Positions 27,556-35,912 of a stretch of 64,000 nucleotides of DNA are shown piece after piece; the stretch's first letter is position 1; every line of letters starts with the position of its first letter. The DNA lies in NCBI GenBank assembly GCA_028712075.1, contig JAQTQX010000006.1, positions 1 to 64,000 on the forward strand, written 5' to 3'. The notes beneath the pieces are model-generated. The model searched no databases. It saw only the letters and a program-made list of their open reading frames with translations, and had not been told where the DNA came from. Source of the DNA: Desulfuromonadaceae bacterium (GTDB lineage Bacteria > Desulfobacterota > Desulfuromonadia > Geobacterales > Pseudopelobacteraceae). The translations under genes and the position numbers were made by a program.

Positions 27556-27607
27556 AGCCCCCATGTCTTTTTGTACACTTTTTTGTACAGTAAGGACATG
27601 GGGCTTT
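27556..27607 (+). terminator. hairpin downstream of tRNA-Gln
   Basis: AGCCCCCATGTC (27556-27567) pairs with GACATGGGGCT (27595-27605) with one bulged C, followed by TTTG. The loop holds two direct TTTTTTGTACA-like copies. It may terminate the vor-tRNA transcript; tRNA-adjacent position also fits an old attachment site. Confidence 0.5.
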
Positions 27608-27639
27608 GTCATATCCAGAACATCTCATATGCAGCACTA

Positions 27640-27954
27640 TTAGCAGCTCTGGAGAGTCTTAAAGCTGAAATGTGAAGGGATAGCTTCTGTTGGTATGTGA
27701 TTCAGAAAGCTAACACCAGCATCCGTGTGATTTATCCTGACAATCCTGCAAGCAAATTTTACAGGGCATAAGGTAGGGGTTAAGCTACACTCATCACCTA
27801 CATTCAAATTGAGAGGTACTGCTTGATGCATCCTTATCAATGCTCCTCCCAACGAGATGTTATCAAGCATAGCACTATAGATACTGCCGTCACTACCCGT
27901 TAAGATACATTTTGAATGACTACTGATTCTGATGTACTGCCTTCGGCTTTTCAT
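27640..27954 (-). CDS. PilZ domain protein
   Basis: The 104-residue protein has both c-di-GMP-binding motifs of PilZ: an arginine-rich start (KSRRQYIRIS) and, about 28 residues later, LDNISLGGALIRM. It consists of the PilZ domain alone, so it probably acts as a c-di-GMP-responsive adaptor. It reads towards the tRNA. A second PilZ protein lies at 29095. Confidence 0.85.
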   Translation of the reverse strand: MKSRRQYIRISSHSKCILTGSDGSIYSAMLDNISLGGALIRMHQAVPLNLNVGDECSLTPTLCPVKFACRIVRINHTDAGVSFLNHIPTEAIPSHFSFKTLQSC

Positions 27955-27982
27955 TTGTATCCCCCTTGTCAGGGCTATTCCA

Positions 27983-28240
27983 TCATCTCAACTGTAGCCA
28001 CTTTAATACGTTACCCGCTACAATGTTAAATGTGTGGTCTCCCGGTAGTGATGCAAATGGTGGAGTTATTCTTGTACCAAGATTTTTTAGTTCATTAATA
28101 ACTCTGTCATCTTTTCTGATTCTAAGACCTGCTCTGAAAGTCTTGATCGCTAACTCTCTTTTCCCAGCGATTAGGAAAACTCTTCCAAGGTATAAATAAT
28201 TGTCTGAATTAATAGGATCAATCTGGATTGCTGTACGACA
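27983..28240 (-). pseudogene. C-terminal remnant of a TPR protein
   Basis: The minus strand reads 85 codons without a start codon, bounded upstream by an in-frame TAA (28241-28243). The translation contains TPR-like SDNYLYLGRVFLIAGKRELA and continues IKTFRAGLRIRKDDRVINEL, then ITPPFASLPGDHTFNIVAGN, a tail I recall from TPR proteins of Geobacter relatives. The N-terminal repeats are missing or frameshifted (a further TPR-like stretch lies upstream in another frame), so this looks like a decayed gene. Confidence 0.55.
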
Positions 28241-28304
28241 TTACCTCTGTACAAGCAAATGAGAAACTTTGTTGCCTTGCTTACTGCAGTTGTCAGATAA
28301 TTGA

Positions 28305-28328
28305 AACATGGAAATTATCCTCCATGTT
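28305..28328. terminator. hairpin downstream of the hemerythrin gene
   Basis: AACATGGA (28305-28312) pairs with TCCATGTT (28321-28328). It lies 13 bases after the hemerythrin stop on the minus strand. There is no strong T run, so termination is only possible. Confidence 0.35.
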
Positions 28329-28340
28329 CTTCCCGGGATC

Positions 28341-28748
28341 TTAACATAGACCATAATCATTGAAATGGCCCGAATACTTCATGTCAGTTACAAGTATGTG
28401 ATTTTGCAGCCAGTTTTTGAGATAATCCAAAATTTCAATTGTGAAAACAAATCCGACTTCTTCCACCCGCCCTTTTAAATCAAGTGCTTTCAGCGTGAAC
28501 TGTTCGTGTTCAGTTTTGTGTGAGTGGTAATCAGGAAAGTTGAATTTATTCATGTACTTTTCTTCTGATTCGAAATGAGTTTTTGCATAATTAACCATTG
28601 AAAAAATTATTTCTCTCTGCGCTTCACGACCTTTCTGTGCAATGTGTGCGTCATGTAAAGTATTAAGCATTCCAATCAACGTTTTATGTTGATCATCAAT
28701 CTCCTTTACCTTGACACTGAACGTATCTGACCACTGTAAATATGCCAT
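28341..28748 (-). CDS. bacteriohemerythrin
   Basis: The 135-residue protein carries the diiron ligand set of bacterial hemerythrins: histidine in [17 protein letters not shown] with histidine and glutamate, [10 protein letters not shown] with two histidines, and [10 protein letters not shown] with histidine and aspartate. It reversibly binds O2 and may buffer or sense oxygen in an anaerobe. RBS GGAGG is seven bases before ATG. It stands alone. Confidence 0.92.
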   Translation of the reverse strand: MAYLQWSDTFSVKVKEIDDQHKTLIGMLNTLHDAHIAQKGREAQREIIFSMVNYAKTHFESEEKYMNKFNFPDYHSHKTEHEQFTLKALDLKGRVEEVGFVFTIEILDYLKNWLQNHILVTDMKYSGHFNDYGLC

Positions 28749-29094
28749 GCCTTCATCCTCCTTTTTTGCTTTATATTAACGTGTATGAGGCTGATTTCGG
28801 TCGTTGTTGTCATCAAATTATCCGCGCGGGAGTTACCACGAATTAGGCAGCTCCGTGAAATTCTATGCGTAGTGGGTGAACCACAGAAAGCCTATATCAC
28901 AAAAATATTAATTTTCAAGACTTGAACCCCATAGGTTTCCTACATCAAGTTAGATTATCATCTGGATGATAGAGTTGTATTTTACGGTAATTTTGTGTTG
29001 TTTATTTGTGGGCTTCCAGTTATACATTTCACTTCAACGAACTAATTGATCGAATAAATGGTTCGTTATGTTATTGATTCAAGGGAGGGATAAA
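28749..29094. other. divergent intergenic region with two dyads
   Basis: No gene is visible between the hemerythrin and second PilZ genes. The stretch is AT-rich and has a perfect palindrome TTCAAGACTTGAA (28914-28926) and a 7-base inverted repeat AACGAAC/GTTCGTT (29036-29042 and 29061-29067) close to the PilZ start. Either may be a regulator site. Confidence 0.5.
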
Positions 29095-29445
29095 ATGAAT
29101 GGCAGGGGTTTTACCAGGGTTCACTACTCTACTCAAGCATTAATAAAATATGGAAATAATATCGTTTGTGGAACAGCCAGCAACCTGAGTTTAAAAGGTA
29201 TGTACCTGAAGACGGACTATGATATACCAGCCAATATTCCGGTCCACATATCAATTTATCATTCAAACCACTCGCTTAAATTCGATGCTGTTGTTGTCAG
29301 AAGAGATGAGCATGGTATCGGTTTACAGATAAACAGGATGGACGTGAACTCATTTGCTCGACTCCGTGACATTGTATCTGAAAATAGTAAGGAACTCACA
29401 CTGGTAGCACAAGAATCATATATGATGCAAAAGTGTATCTATTGA
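29095..29445 (+). CDS. PilZ domain protein
   Basis: The 116-residue protein resembles PilZ: GFTRVHYSTQALIKYG then TASNLSLKGMYLKT (the D/NxSxxG motif), and a C-terminal HGIGLQINRM strand. The first motif has one arginine less than canonical RxxxR, so c-di-GMP binding is uncertain. ATG 29095 has GGGAGGG upstream; ATG 29068 lies ahead of it and lacks a site. Neighbours are unrelated small genes. Confidence 0.75.
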   Translation: MNGRGFTRVHYSTQALIKYGNNIVCGTASNLSLKGMYLKTDYDIPANIPVHISIYHSNHSLKFDAVVVRRDEHGIGLQINRMDVNSFARLRDIVSENSKELTLVAQESYMMQKCIY

Positions 29446-29709
29446 TCTAAAGAAAATGCTATAGCCATAACTGGTAATAACCGCCATCTGTTGCACTCCC
29501 TAACTTCCCAACTACTCCTTAACTACTCCCGCTGAGAAGGGCAACAAAGGTTTATAATTTAGCTATTTAAATATCCACCTACGTTATTTTGAGTAGTGGA
29601 AGATAATATTCATTTCTTATCTGTTTGATAATATTGATTTTATCAAATAGGCACATATTATGCTTTATTAAACAACGGAAAGTTACACCGTGAAATGCGG
29701 GAGGTATCT

Positions 29710-29988
29710 ATGGGACGCATGGTATTTGTTTTTCTTGAAAACAGACTGGTTCATATACCCTTATCAGTAGTGACTTTTCTTCTCGGTCTTTACCTCACCA
29801 TTGTGTGCATGAACCCGCCATTTAATCCCGAGTGCCATGCAATTATTTCAAATGGTATGCTCTGCTTTTTCATTCCGTATGTAATACTTATCTTGATCGG
29901 GTCACCGCTGATATCTCTCTGGTACTATTGTAATAGAGATTCGATTAAACGGGAATATGCAGAGTATTACACTAGTCTGGAAAACTGA
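29710..29988 (+). CDS. small membrane protein, two predicted helices
   Basis: The 92-residue protein has hydrophobic segments at about 15-36 (PLSVVTFLLGLYLTIVCM) and 48-70 (GMLCFFIPYVILILIGSPLI) and a polar tail. It has four cysteines. I do not recognise a family. ATG 29710 has GGGAGG five bases upstream; ATG 29695 is in frame but precedes that site. The 250 bases before it hold nothing clear. Confidence 0.55.
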   Translation: MGRMVFVFLENRLVHIPLSVVTFLLGLYLTIVCMNPPFNPECHAIISNGMLCFFIPYVILILIGSPLISLWYYCNRDSIKREYAEYYTSLEN

Positions 29989-30050
29989 CATTCGATAGGT
30001 TGCGTCAGAATGTCTGCAGCAACAGGATACATGCCATCCGTGGATGTTCA

Positions 30051-30962
30051 TCAAAAGGAATAGGCGAGAGATGATTCGAGACGGATATCGTTCTTCAGAG
30101 TGTCGCCACCGGGGTTTGACAGATACTCATCCACAAGCCCGGAGCGGAAGGACACTCCGGCGTAAAGAGGTATTTTAAGTGAGGTCTCGGAGCGGAAACG
30201 GTATTCTCCAAGCTCTGTCAGGTATGGATATAAAAGAAATTCCTGGGACAGACTGAACTTATCCAGAATGAGCCATTCGAAATCCGCGCGGGAGGAAACG
30301 ATCACTTCCGTCGTATCTGTTTTCTCGTGCCGAAAATCGGTCCGTTGAACGCCCAGGCCCCCTTCCAGTAAGGCCTTAAATGGCTCCTGATCGAAAAACC
30401 AATACCCCATCCCCAGCGCGGGAGTATAGCGGCCCCGGATATTTGCGAAATAATCGTGATCAGCTTCGATCTTGTTAAATTGGTACCACTTCTTCGCTTC
30501 ACCAAAGCTCCAGGCGTAACGCAAAAGACCATAGCAGGCTTGTGAGCTCATTCTCTTATTCTCAGAAGCATATGACCCACGCCCCTGGAGCGTCCATTCG
30601 TCGACTTTTTCCTTTTTACGGTTGATACTAAATTTCCCGCCCAAGCCTTTAGCGACCGTATTCCCGTTCTTCAACAGAAAACTCCCCTCGATCTGGCGTG
30701 TCCATTCAACCTCCGGATCCTGTTTTTCCGGTGAGGACACTTGAACGGACGGGGTCTTGGTCATTGTCGTGATGCGATCTTTGGAGAGAGTCAATACTCC
30801 AAGATTTTCGCTTTCAAAAACTATCGCACTGGCAGATTCTTGTTTCAGAACGCCCTTGAGGGAATCGCCGTTCCTGAAATGGACTTCATCAGCAAAAGAA
30901 CAATCCTGCTTGAGTCCAAACAATAAAAAGAGAGAGAAGATAAAGAAATATTTGTCTTTCAC
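30051..30962 (-). CDS. DUF481 outer-membrane beta-barrel protein
   Basis: The 303-residue protein starts with a signal peptide (FFIFSLFLLFGLKQDCSFA), followed by a small beta domain (DEVHFRNGDSLKGVLKQ) and a barrel with alternating strands such as GSFLLKNGNTVAKGLGGKFS and ALGMGYWFF, ending in an aromatic SLAYSF typical of outer-membrane barrels. This matches DUF481/YdiY. Function is unknown. It stands alone in the AT-rich region. Confidence 0.8.
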   Translation of the reverse strand: MKDKYFFIFSLFLLFGLKQDCSFADEVHFRNGDSLKGVLKQESASAIVFESENLGVLTLSKDRITTMTKTPSVQVSSPEKQDPEVEWTRQIEGSFLLKNGNTVAKGLGGKFSINRKKEKVDEWTLQGRGSYASENKRMSSQACYGLLRYAWSFGEAKKWYQFNKIEADHDYFANIRGRYTPALGMGYWFFDQEPFKALLEGGLGVQRTDFRHEKTDTTEVIVSSRADFEWLILDKFSLSQEFLLYPYLTELGEYRFRSETSLKIPLYAGVSFRSGLVDEYLSNPGGDTLKNDIRLESSLAYSF

Positions 30963-31073
30963 AGGGGTACCTCCGAAGAGTGAATTCTTCGGTTGATGGA
31001 AAACACCACTTGAAGAGTACTACCTGATGCCTGAAGCGAACTTGCTGTTAAGGCAAATACTGGAAATATCTAT

Positions 31074-31325
31074 TCAGGTAATATTTGAGATGTTCTGCTG
31101 AATGAGGTTTATGATTTCTTCGGTCGACCGGGATTTTCCGGCAAACATGATTATTCCGTTAATTACCAATGCTGGAGCCGACTTAACTCCATATTTCAGA
31201 ATCGTACCGAGGTCACTGACAACTTCAACCTTTCCATAAATTCCACATGCTTTCAGGGCTTCTAACACGTTGCCAAATATGGCTTTCTGGACTTTCCCCA
31301 TAGTTTCAATGACTACTATTTTCAT
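31074..31325 (-). CDS. thioredoxin-fold protein related to redox-active disulfide protein 2, lacking CxxC
   Basis: The 83-residue protein matches the small thioredoxin-like family: MKIVVIE start, YGVKSAPALVINGIIMFAGK with the cis-proline loop, and a final EEIINLI helix. Where relatives carry CxxC it reads ETMGKVQKA; the only cysteine is in KACGIYG. It therefore cannot do dithiol chemistry in the usual way. GGGGG precedes ATG 31325. Confidence 0.75.
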   Translation of the reverse strand: MKIVVIETMGKVQKAIFGNVLEALKACGIYGKVEVVSDLGTILKYGVKSAPALVINGIIMFAGKSRSTEEIINLIQQNISNIT

Positions 31326-31411
31326 GTTGCCCCCTTGTGTATTGTGATAGCTCATTTGACTAACAACACGACAACGATAATCATTTGCCCGCTGTTATTC
31401 AAGGGAGCGGT

Positions 31412-31744
31412 TCAGTGGACTACTTTATCAAACTCACTCATGTCCCACATTGTACCCCGCCAATTGCTGATTCTTCCCTTATCTTGGCATTGTGGACATA
31501 TCCAGTAGATATCATCAGATTCAGGTTCTATCCAGCCGGAAATTTCTTCAAGACAATATTTTCTGTTCGGTCTTCTACGGCATTTTACCACGTATTCACG
31601 AGGATATTCCTGGTTTGGAAATGTAGCCATCATTATTATTGCTGCAAAGAACTCTGCAAGCTTCCGAGCCTGAACCGGATCAGAAATAATTTTCCCATCT
31701 TCATCAAGGAAGTGGGTAATGTCAGTTATCCATGTGTCTGCCAT
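31412..31744 (-). CDS. conserved hypothetical protein with a zinc-ribbon-like C-terminus
   Basis: The 110-residue protein begins MADTWITDITHFLDEDG, a start I recall in uncharacterised proteins of several bacteria. It has CRRRPNRKYC and WICPQCQDKGRISNWRGT, two cysteine pairs that could bind zinc. No function is known. It is near but not tightly linked to the following minus-strand genes. Confidence 0.7.
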   Translation of the reverse strand: MADTWITDITHFLDEDGKIISDPVQARKLAEFFAAIIMMATFPNQEYPREYVVKCRRRPNRKYCLEEISGWIEPESDDIYWICPQCQDKGRISNWRGTMWDMSEFDKVVH

Positions 31745-31841
31745 ATATACTCAACGTCCCTTCACATCCTCGCAATCGCTAAAACGCACATCAACAATCC
31801 TGCCGGAATTTTCTGCATGAGATGGCATCCGGTTATCCTTC

Positions 31842-32219
31842 TTATTTCAAAATATCAGCCTTGATGTCAACATCAATGAAGCTTTCTTCAATCGCCTCTC
31901 TTGCCCATGATTCTTTGCATTGAGCCAAGATCTTGGCGGCCCCCTCAGCCACCGACGGGATGTCACTCCAGAGAGCGTTGCGTATCGACCGCAGTTCATT
32001 GGGCGAGGCTTTCCTGCCGTCTGTCCAACTTCTGCATTGTTGGCAGAGAAGCGCCAGCGTTTCCAGGTCGGGTGGGGCATCAGGTTTATAATCCCAGACG
32101 CGGAGCTCATCTTTGCTCCCGCACCACTCACAGGTAAAACCTGCTCGTTTACCGATGGCTTTGCCAAAGGTGCTGATTTCAGCCAGTCGGTCTTTGTTTC
32201 CCAGATACCCTTTTGCCAT
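31842..32219 (-). CDS. PhnA-like zinc-ribbon protein
   Basis: The 125-residue protein has GKRAGFTCEWCGSKDELRVW and TLALLCQQCRSWTDG, a four-cysteine site similar to PhnA/HNH-type zinc ribbons, then a helical tail. Assignment to PhnA is tentative. It is the last gene of a four-gene minus-strand group starting at 33291, 11 bases after the monooxygenase gene. Confidence 0.65.
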   Translation of the reverse strand: MAKGYLGNKDRLAEISTFGKAIGKRAGFTCEWCGSKDELRVWDYKPDAPPDLETLALLCQQCRSWTDGRKASPNELRSIRNALWSDIPSVAEGAAKILAQCKESWAREAIEESFIDVDIKADILK

Positions 32220-32230
32220 GATTGATCCTT

Positions 32231-32521
32231 TTATGCGATTCGGGTCATCTTGTGCACGGTCTTCTCAGCTATCATTCCTTCTACAGCAGCTACGTAACAA
32301 CTGAAATGAGGAGTTGTCATATGTCGTTCCAAACAGGCCAGGTTCTCCCACATCTCAAAGAAGATAAACACGTTCTGGTCATCGTTATCCTGATGCAATC
32401 GATATTCGATGCATCCTTCCTCCATTCTGGTCGGTTCAATCATTTTCAGCAGTTCGGTTTTTACCGTCTCAACAGCTGCTTCATTGACAATAAGTTTGGC
32501 TACAACAGTGACAATTGACAT
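32231..32521 (-). CDS. antibiotic biosynthesis monooxygenase (YgiN-like) domain protein
   Basis: The 96-residue protein is a single ABM ferredoxin-like fold: VTVVAKLIVNEAAVETVKTE, EEGCIEYRLHQDNDDQNVF and WENLACLERHMTTPHF. Relatives oxidise quinols or small aromatics, or act as quinone-handling proteins. It is three bases from the zinc-ribbon gene and probably in one operon with the flavoredoxin-like gene. Confidence 0.85.
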   Translation of the reverse strand: MSIVTVVAKLIVNEAAVETVKTELLKMIEPTRMEEGCIEYRLHQDNDDQNVFIFFEMWENLACLERHMTTPHFSCYVAAVEGMIAEKTVHKMTRIA

Positions 32522-32524
32522 GAA

Positions 32525-32722
32525 TTATCCTCTCTTTTCGTGGGCTTTTTTACCATGCACCCGTTCGTATGCTTTGCAGAAGGGGCACATATCGGTCTCA
32601 ACCCCCTTCACGAAGTTGTACACTATGCCCTTTTGGTGGTAACGGGCATGAAGACAGACCGGGCACAGTTCACAAACTTTAGCCAATGTTCGGTCCAGTG
32701 CAGAAATGTCTGTACGGCTCAT
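32525..32722 (-). CDS. small four-cysteine (zinc-ribbon) protein
   Basis: The 65-residue protein has two CxxC pairs, CELCPVC and CPFC, and a basic tail (YERVHGKKAHEKRG). It overlaps the flavoredoxin-like gene by four bases, so translation is coupled. A rubredoxin- or ribbon-like metal site is plausible. I do not recognise the family. Confidence 0.65.
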   Translation of the reverse strand: MSRTDISALDRTLAKVCELCPVCLHARYHQKGIVYNFVKGVETDMCPFCKAYERVHGKKAHEKRG

Positions 32723-33291
32723 TTCTGGAACTCTTTGCCGATGGAGAAGGCCTTACCGATACAAGGGGTAATTCCATGATACCCCTTACCGGATGTATCA
32801 TATACCAGAGGCTGGATTTTCATGATATCCAGGTGACCATCGTCACCACATACATCTTCGTTGCCTTTAACATCGATTATCTCACCGATGAACTGAGTAT
32901 GCAGGCCAATCTCTATGGTATGTAACAGGCGGCATTCTAGCACAACCGGGAATTCATCAGCATACGGAGCATCGACCACCTCACTTTTTATTGAAGTGAG
33001 GCCGGTCACGGAGAACTTGTCAACATCCCGGCCGGAGAAGATGCCGCAGTAATCGGCTTCTTTCATCCTGCTCTGGCAGGCGATGCCGACCGTGAAGGCT
33101 TTGCGCTCGATTATGCCATTGTATGAATAGGTGGCTTTGCGCAGTGATACTGCAACGCAGGGCGGTTGGGAACAGCAGATGCCGCCCCAGGCAGCGTTCA
33201 TCAGGTTCGGTTTACCTGCCTGGTCGTACGTGCCAACCATCAATACCGGTGTTGGAAACAGCAGCGTTTTAGCTCCAATAGACTTTTTCAT
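32719..33291 (-). CDS. flavin reductase-like (flavoredoxin) FMN-binding protein
   Basis: The 190-residue protein has the flavoredoxin pattern LLFPTPVLMVGTYDQAGKPN, NAAWGGICCSQPPCVAVSLR and FTVGIACQSRM, and a C-terminal IQPLVYDTSGKGYHGI. It binds FMN and carries electrons in anaerobes. It leads the group flavoredoxin, four-cysteine protein, ABM protein, PhnA-like protein, which may act as a small redox module. Confidence 0.88.
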   Translation of the reverse strand: MKKSIGAKTLLFPTPVLMVGTYDQAGKPNLMNAAWGGICCSQPPCVAVSLRKATYSYNGIIERKAFTVGIACQSRMKEADYCGIFSGRDVDKFSVTGLTSIKSEVVDAPYADEFPVVLECRLLHTIEIGLHTQFIGEIIDVKGNEDVCGDDGHLDIMKIQPLVYDTSGKGYHGITPCIGKAFSIGKEFQK

Positions 33292-33772
33292 TTTCTGTAT
33301 TCTCCTTACTATGACCGATGTTTCTTCTATGGGCGATTAATTGCCCGCGTATAGGCCAAGACAGATCGCCTTGATCCTGGCGAATCAGAGTGAAGGTGAT
33401 TATCCCTTAGTTATTCGATTTTTGCTATAGAAACCAGTCAGAAAATCGGCATCTTTCGGAGAAAGATCAAACTTGAAGACGGCTTCCTGGACATGCTGTT
33501 GTAAACGATATTTTTGAGTATCGACTTTCTCTTTGGTGCACAGACCGATTTACATCACTCCGACGAATGTGCTATTGGTGCAAAACATAAGTTCTGAGTG
33601 CATTAGCTACAGCATGCCAAATAATTTCAGGCGCTTGCGGTTTTTTGCAAGTGCCTGTTTCATTATGTGCTCGGTAATCTTCCAAAATATGAGCAAGCTG
33701 CCTTGTAATGCATACATCCTTTCTACAATGGGGGTTTATTGTGAAAAATAATCTGCTAACCCGGCAGGTACC
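33292..33772. other. intergenic region with a minus-strand coding remnant and a hairpin
   Basis: Between 33402 and 33549 the minus strand reads 48 codons ending in TAA; the tail includes VQEAVFKFDLSPKDADFLTG and looks protein-like, but has no start codon and a stop just upstream. A hairpin CGCTTGC/GCAAGTG lies near 33636-33658. Nothing else is visible; this may be gene debris at the edge of the AT-rich region. Confidence 0.3.
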
Positions 33773-34498
33773 ATGGTGAGACCATATCAGCCAAAGGGGC
33801 TTGCCATCCTCTATGAAGACAGGGATATCATTGTGGTGGAAAAGCCCCCTGGACTCCTGACGATTGGGACGGAGCGGGATAAGTCGAGAACTGCCCATAC
33901 GATTCTCAACGAGTATGTGCGCAAAGGCGACCATCGCTCCCGGAATCGTGTGTATATCGTTCATCGTCTGGATCGTGAAACATCGGGAATTCTGATCTTT
34001 GCCCGGAGCGAATCCGCCAAAAAGTACCTACAGGAGCAGTGGCAGGAGACTGAAAAACGCTACATTACGATTGTCCATGGTACACTTGCCGCAAAAACAG
34101 GGACTATCAGCAGCTATCTGGCCGAGAACAAGGCTTTTACGGTGTATTCGACCCCAGATCCGGCACTGGGAAAATTGTCTCATACCGAGTACACGGTTGT
34201 GAAGGAAGCCAAAGGGTTCAGCGTACTGGAAATCAGGCTGCATACCGGCCGTAAACACCAGATCCGGGTGCACTTATCTGAAATGGGGCACCCGGTAGTT
34301 GGGGACAATAAATACGGCAGGAGTATCAATGTCGCTGGCGATATGGCACTGCACGCCTGGTCACTCTCATGTACCCACCCCGTCAGTGGTAAGCGGCTGA
34401 ACTTTACTACGCGTATACCTGAGCGGTTTATCCGGCTGGTCGGAAATATCGAAAAGCTGGCAGCCGAACCAGTGGAGGTTTTACAAGGAGCAGTATGA
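33773..34498 (+). CDS. RluA-family pseudouridine synthase
   Basis: The 241-residue protein has the catalytic motif [17 protein letters not shown] with the essential aspartate, plus [19 protein letters not shown] and [20 protein letters not shown]. It isomerises uridine in rRNA or tRNA; the target base is unknown. There is no S4 domain. The next gene overlaps by four bases. Confidence 0.93.
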   Translation: MVRPYQPKGLAILYEDRDIIVVEKPPGLLTIGTERDKSRTAHTILNEYVRKGDHRSRNRVYIVHRLDRETSGILIFARSESAKKYLQEQWQETEKRYITIVHGTLAAKTGTISSYLAENKAFTVYSTPDPALGKLSHTEYTVVKEAKGFSVLEIRLHTGRKHQIRVHLSEMGHPVVGDNKYGRSINVAGDMALHAWSLSCTHPVSGKRLNFTTRIPERFIRLVGNIEKLAAEPVEVLQGAV

Positions 34499-34959
34499 AA
34501 ATATGGATTGATGCAGATGCCTGCCCACGGGTAATCAAAGAGATAGTGTTCCGGGCTTCAGAACGCCTTCAAATACCGGTCTGTCTGGTTGCCAACAAGA
34601 AGTTGACAAAACATGAAACTTACCTGGTTGAAGCTATTGTGGTTGCTGATGGTTCTGATGTTGCCGATGACTATATCGCGGATCATTCTGCCCCGGACGA
34701 TCTGGTGATTACTGCCGACATCCCCCTGGCTGCCAGAATTGTTGCCAACGGCGGAGTGGCCCTTGATCCTCGTGGAGAACAGTACGACGAGGAAAATGTC
34801 GGTGAGCGTCTTTCCATACGAGATCTGATGATGGAACTCCGTTCCGGCGGTCTGGTGCAGGGAGGACCTGCCCAGTTCAGCATGACCGACCGCCAGCGCT
34901 TTGCTTCTTCGCTCGATCGTCTGCTTACCCGGATGCTCAAGGGAAGGCGACCTGCGTAG
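34495..34959 (+). CDS. YaiI/YqxD family protein (DUF188)
   Basis: The 154-residue protein starts [17 protein letters not shown], the DUF188 signature, and has [13 protein letters not shown] and [15 protein letters not shown], a PIN-like arrangement of acidic residues. A nuclease role is suspected from the fold but not shown. It overlaps the pseudouridine synthase gene, suggesting a joint RNA-related role. Confidence 0.92.
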   Translation: MKIWIDADACPRVIKEIVFRASERLQIPVCLVANKKLTKHETYLVEAIVVADGSDVADDYIADHSAPDDLVITADIPLAARIVANGGVALDPRGEQYDEENVGERLSIRDLMMELRSGGLVQGGPAQFSMTDRQRFASSLDRLLTRMLKGRRPA

Positions 34960-35136
34960 AATTTCAGGTGTGAAAGAGCGCATGTCATATTTGTAACTTG
35001 CCGCGACTATTAATAAATCTGCTTCGGCTGGTGAAGTGGTCTCTCGCTGCTGCCGGTTGATAATGCAGAGCTCGCTGATATGTTTACACGAAAGTGTGAG
35101 ATGATGTGGCGTTGTTAGATGCATTTATTGCCCTGA
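34960..35136. other. spacer after yaiI
   Basis: I see no gene, hairpin or clear promoter in this stretch; it leads into the remnant at 35137. Confidence 0.4.
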
Positions 35137-35385
35137 ACGGAGGATACAAAAAGTCGATTTCTTTGTCTGGTCATCAGTCTGGTACTTGTGACCTGTTTTC
35201 TGACAGCAGCATTTTCTGCCCGGAGCGGTGGTGTTTGGGAGGGATGCATTTCATACAGAAACCGGAAATGGGTGCGCTGAGCAAAAAAACAGGGATACAC
35301 TTACAAAAAGCTGAAACAGTATCTTTCCCACAGTACTGCAATGCCTGACGAAACTTCCTCTCTCTGTCTGTGCACCAGTTTTTAG
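35137..35385 (+). pseudogene. possible decayed small secreted protein with an internal TGA
   Basis: The frame begins after an in-frame TGA with GGAGG (35139-35143) but has no standard start codon. It then encodes a clear signal-peptide pattern, RFLCLVISLVLVTCFLTAAF followed by SA, then GCISYRNRKWVR, an in-frame TGA at 35278-35280, and AKKQGYTYKKLKQYL continuing to TAG at 35383. The simplest reading is a dead gene that lost its start and gained a stop. A selenocysteine codon is conceivable but no SECIS-like hairpin is evident after the TGA. Confidence 0.35.
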
Positions 35386-35555
35386 TGCTTTTGTACATCG
35401 AAGTGCACGCGGCAATTAAATGTATACAAAATTGTTTTGACGGCTGATTGCCCATGATGATATATTCAGGCCCGAAGAAAGTGCCAACTCAATTGCATTT
35501 CATAGTTACTGCACTTCCGCGCAGTAACCACCACTCAAACAAGGAGATAACAAGC

Positions 35556-35819
35556 ATGAAGAAGATCATTGCAGTTCTGGCAGTACTGGCGTTTGCAGGT
35601 TCAGCATTTGCCGCTGATGTAATCGAGATGAAAAGAGGTGTTTCCTTCAAGCATAAGGCTCATGCCGAGGCGTTGAAGGACTGCACAAAATGCCATGCAA
35701 AAGCTGACGGTGGAAAAATTGAGGGATTCGGCAAGGATTTTGCCCATAAAAAGTGCAAGGAATGCCACACTGAAATGAAGAAGGGGCCAACGAACTGCAA
35801 AGGTTGTCACGCAAAGTAA
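35556..35819 (+). CDS. periplasmic triheme cytochrome c7 (PpcA family)
   Basis: The 87-residue precursor has a signal peptide ending GSAFA and a mature part of about 68 residues with three CxxCH haem sites: CTKCH, CKECH and CKGCH, plus extra histidines (FKHKAHAE, FAHKK) for the distal ligands. KIEGFGKDFAHKKC and EMKKGPTNC match PpcA of Geobacter. It shuttles electrons across the periplasm between inner-membrane quinol oxidases and outer-membrane conduits. AAGGAG precedes ATG 35556. The single-gene unit ends in a terminator. Confidence 0.95.
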   Translation: MKKIIAVLAVLAFAGSAFAADVIEMKRGVSFKHKAHAEALKDCTKCHAKADGGKIEGFGKDFAHKKCKECHTEMKKGPTNCKGCHAK

Positions 35820-35847
35820 TCAAGTTCACATAACCATCTTTCAGATT

Positions 35848-35891
35848 AAGACCTCTTGAACCGGATGCTCCGTGATCAAGAGGTCTTTTTG
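35848..35891. terminator. strong terminator between ppcA-like gene and yhbY
   Basis: AAGACCTCTTGA (35848-35859) pairs perfectly with TCAAGAGGTCTT (35876-35887), followed by a T run. An A run on the left side lets it serve the convergent minus-strand gene as well. Confidence 0.9.
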
Positions 35892-35912
35892 CGTCTGTTT
35901 CCTGCGCCCGGC

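Noticed and set aside
27966-28199. 77-codon + strand frame
   Set aside because: The opposite strand reads a TPR-like C-terminus, which explains the open frame better.
35174-35455. 93-codon minus-strand frame upstream of the triheme cytochrome gene
   Set aside because: No ribosome binding site, no family resemblance, and it lies opposite the signal-peptide remnant.
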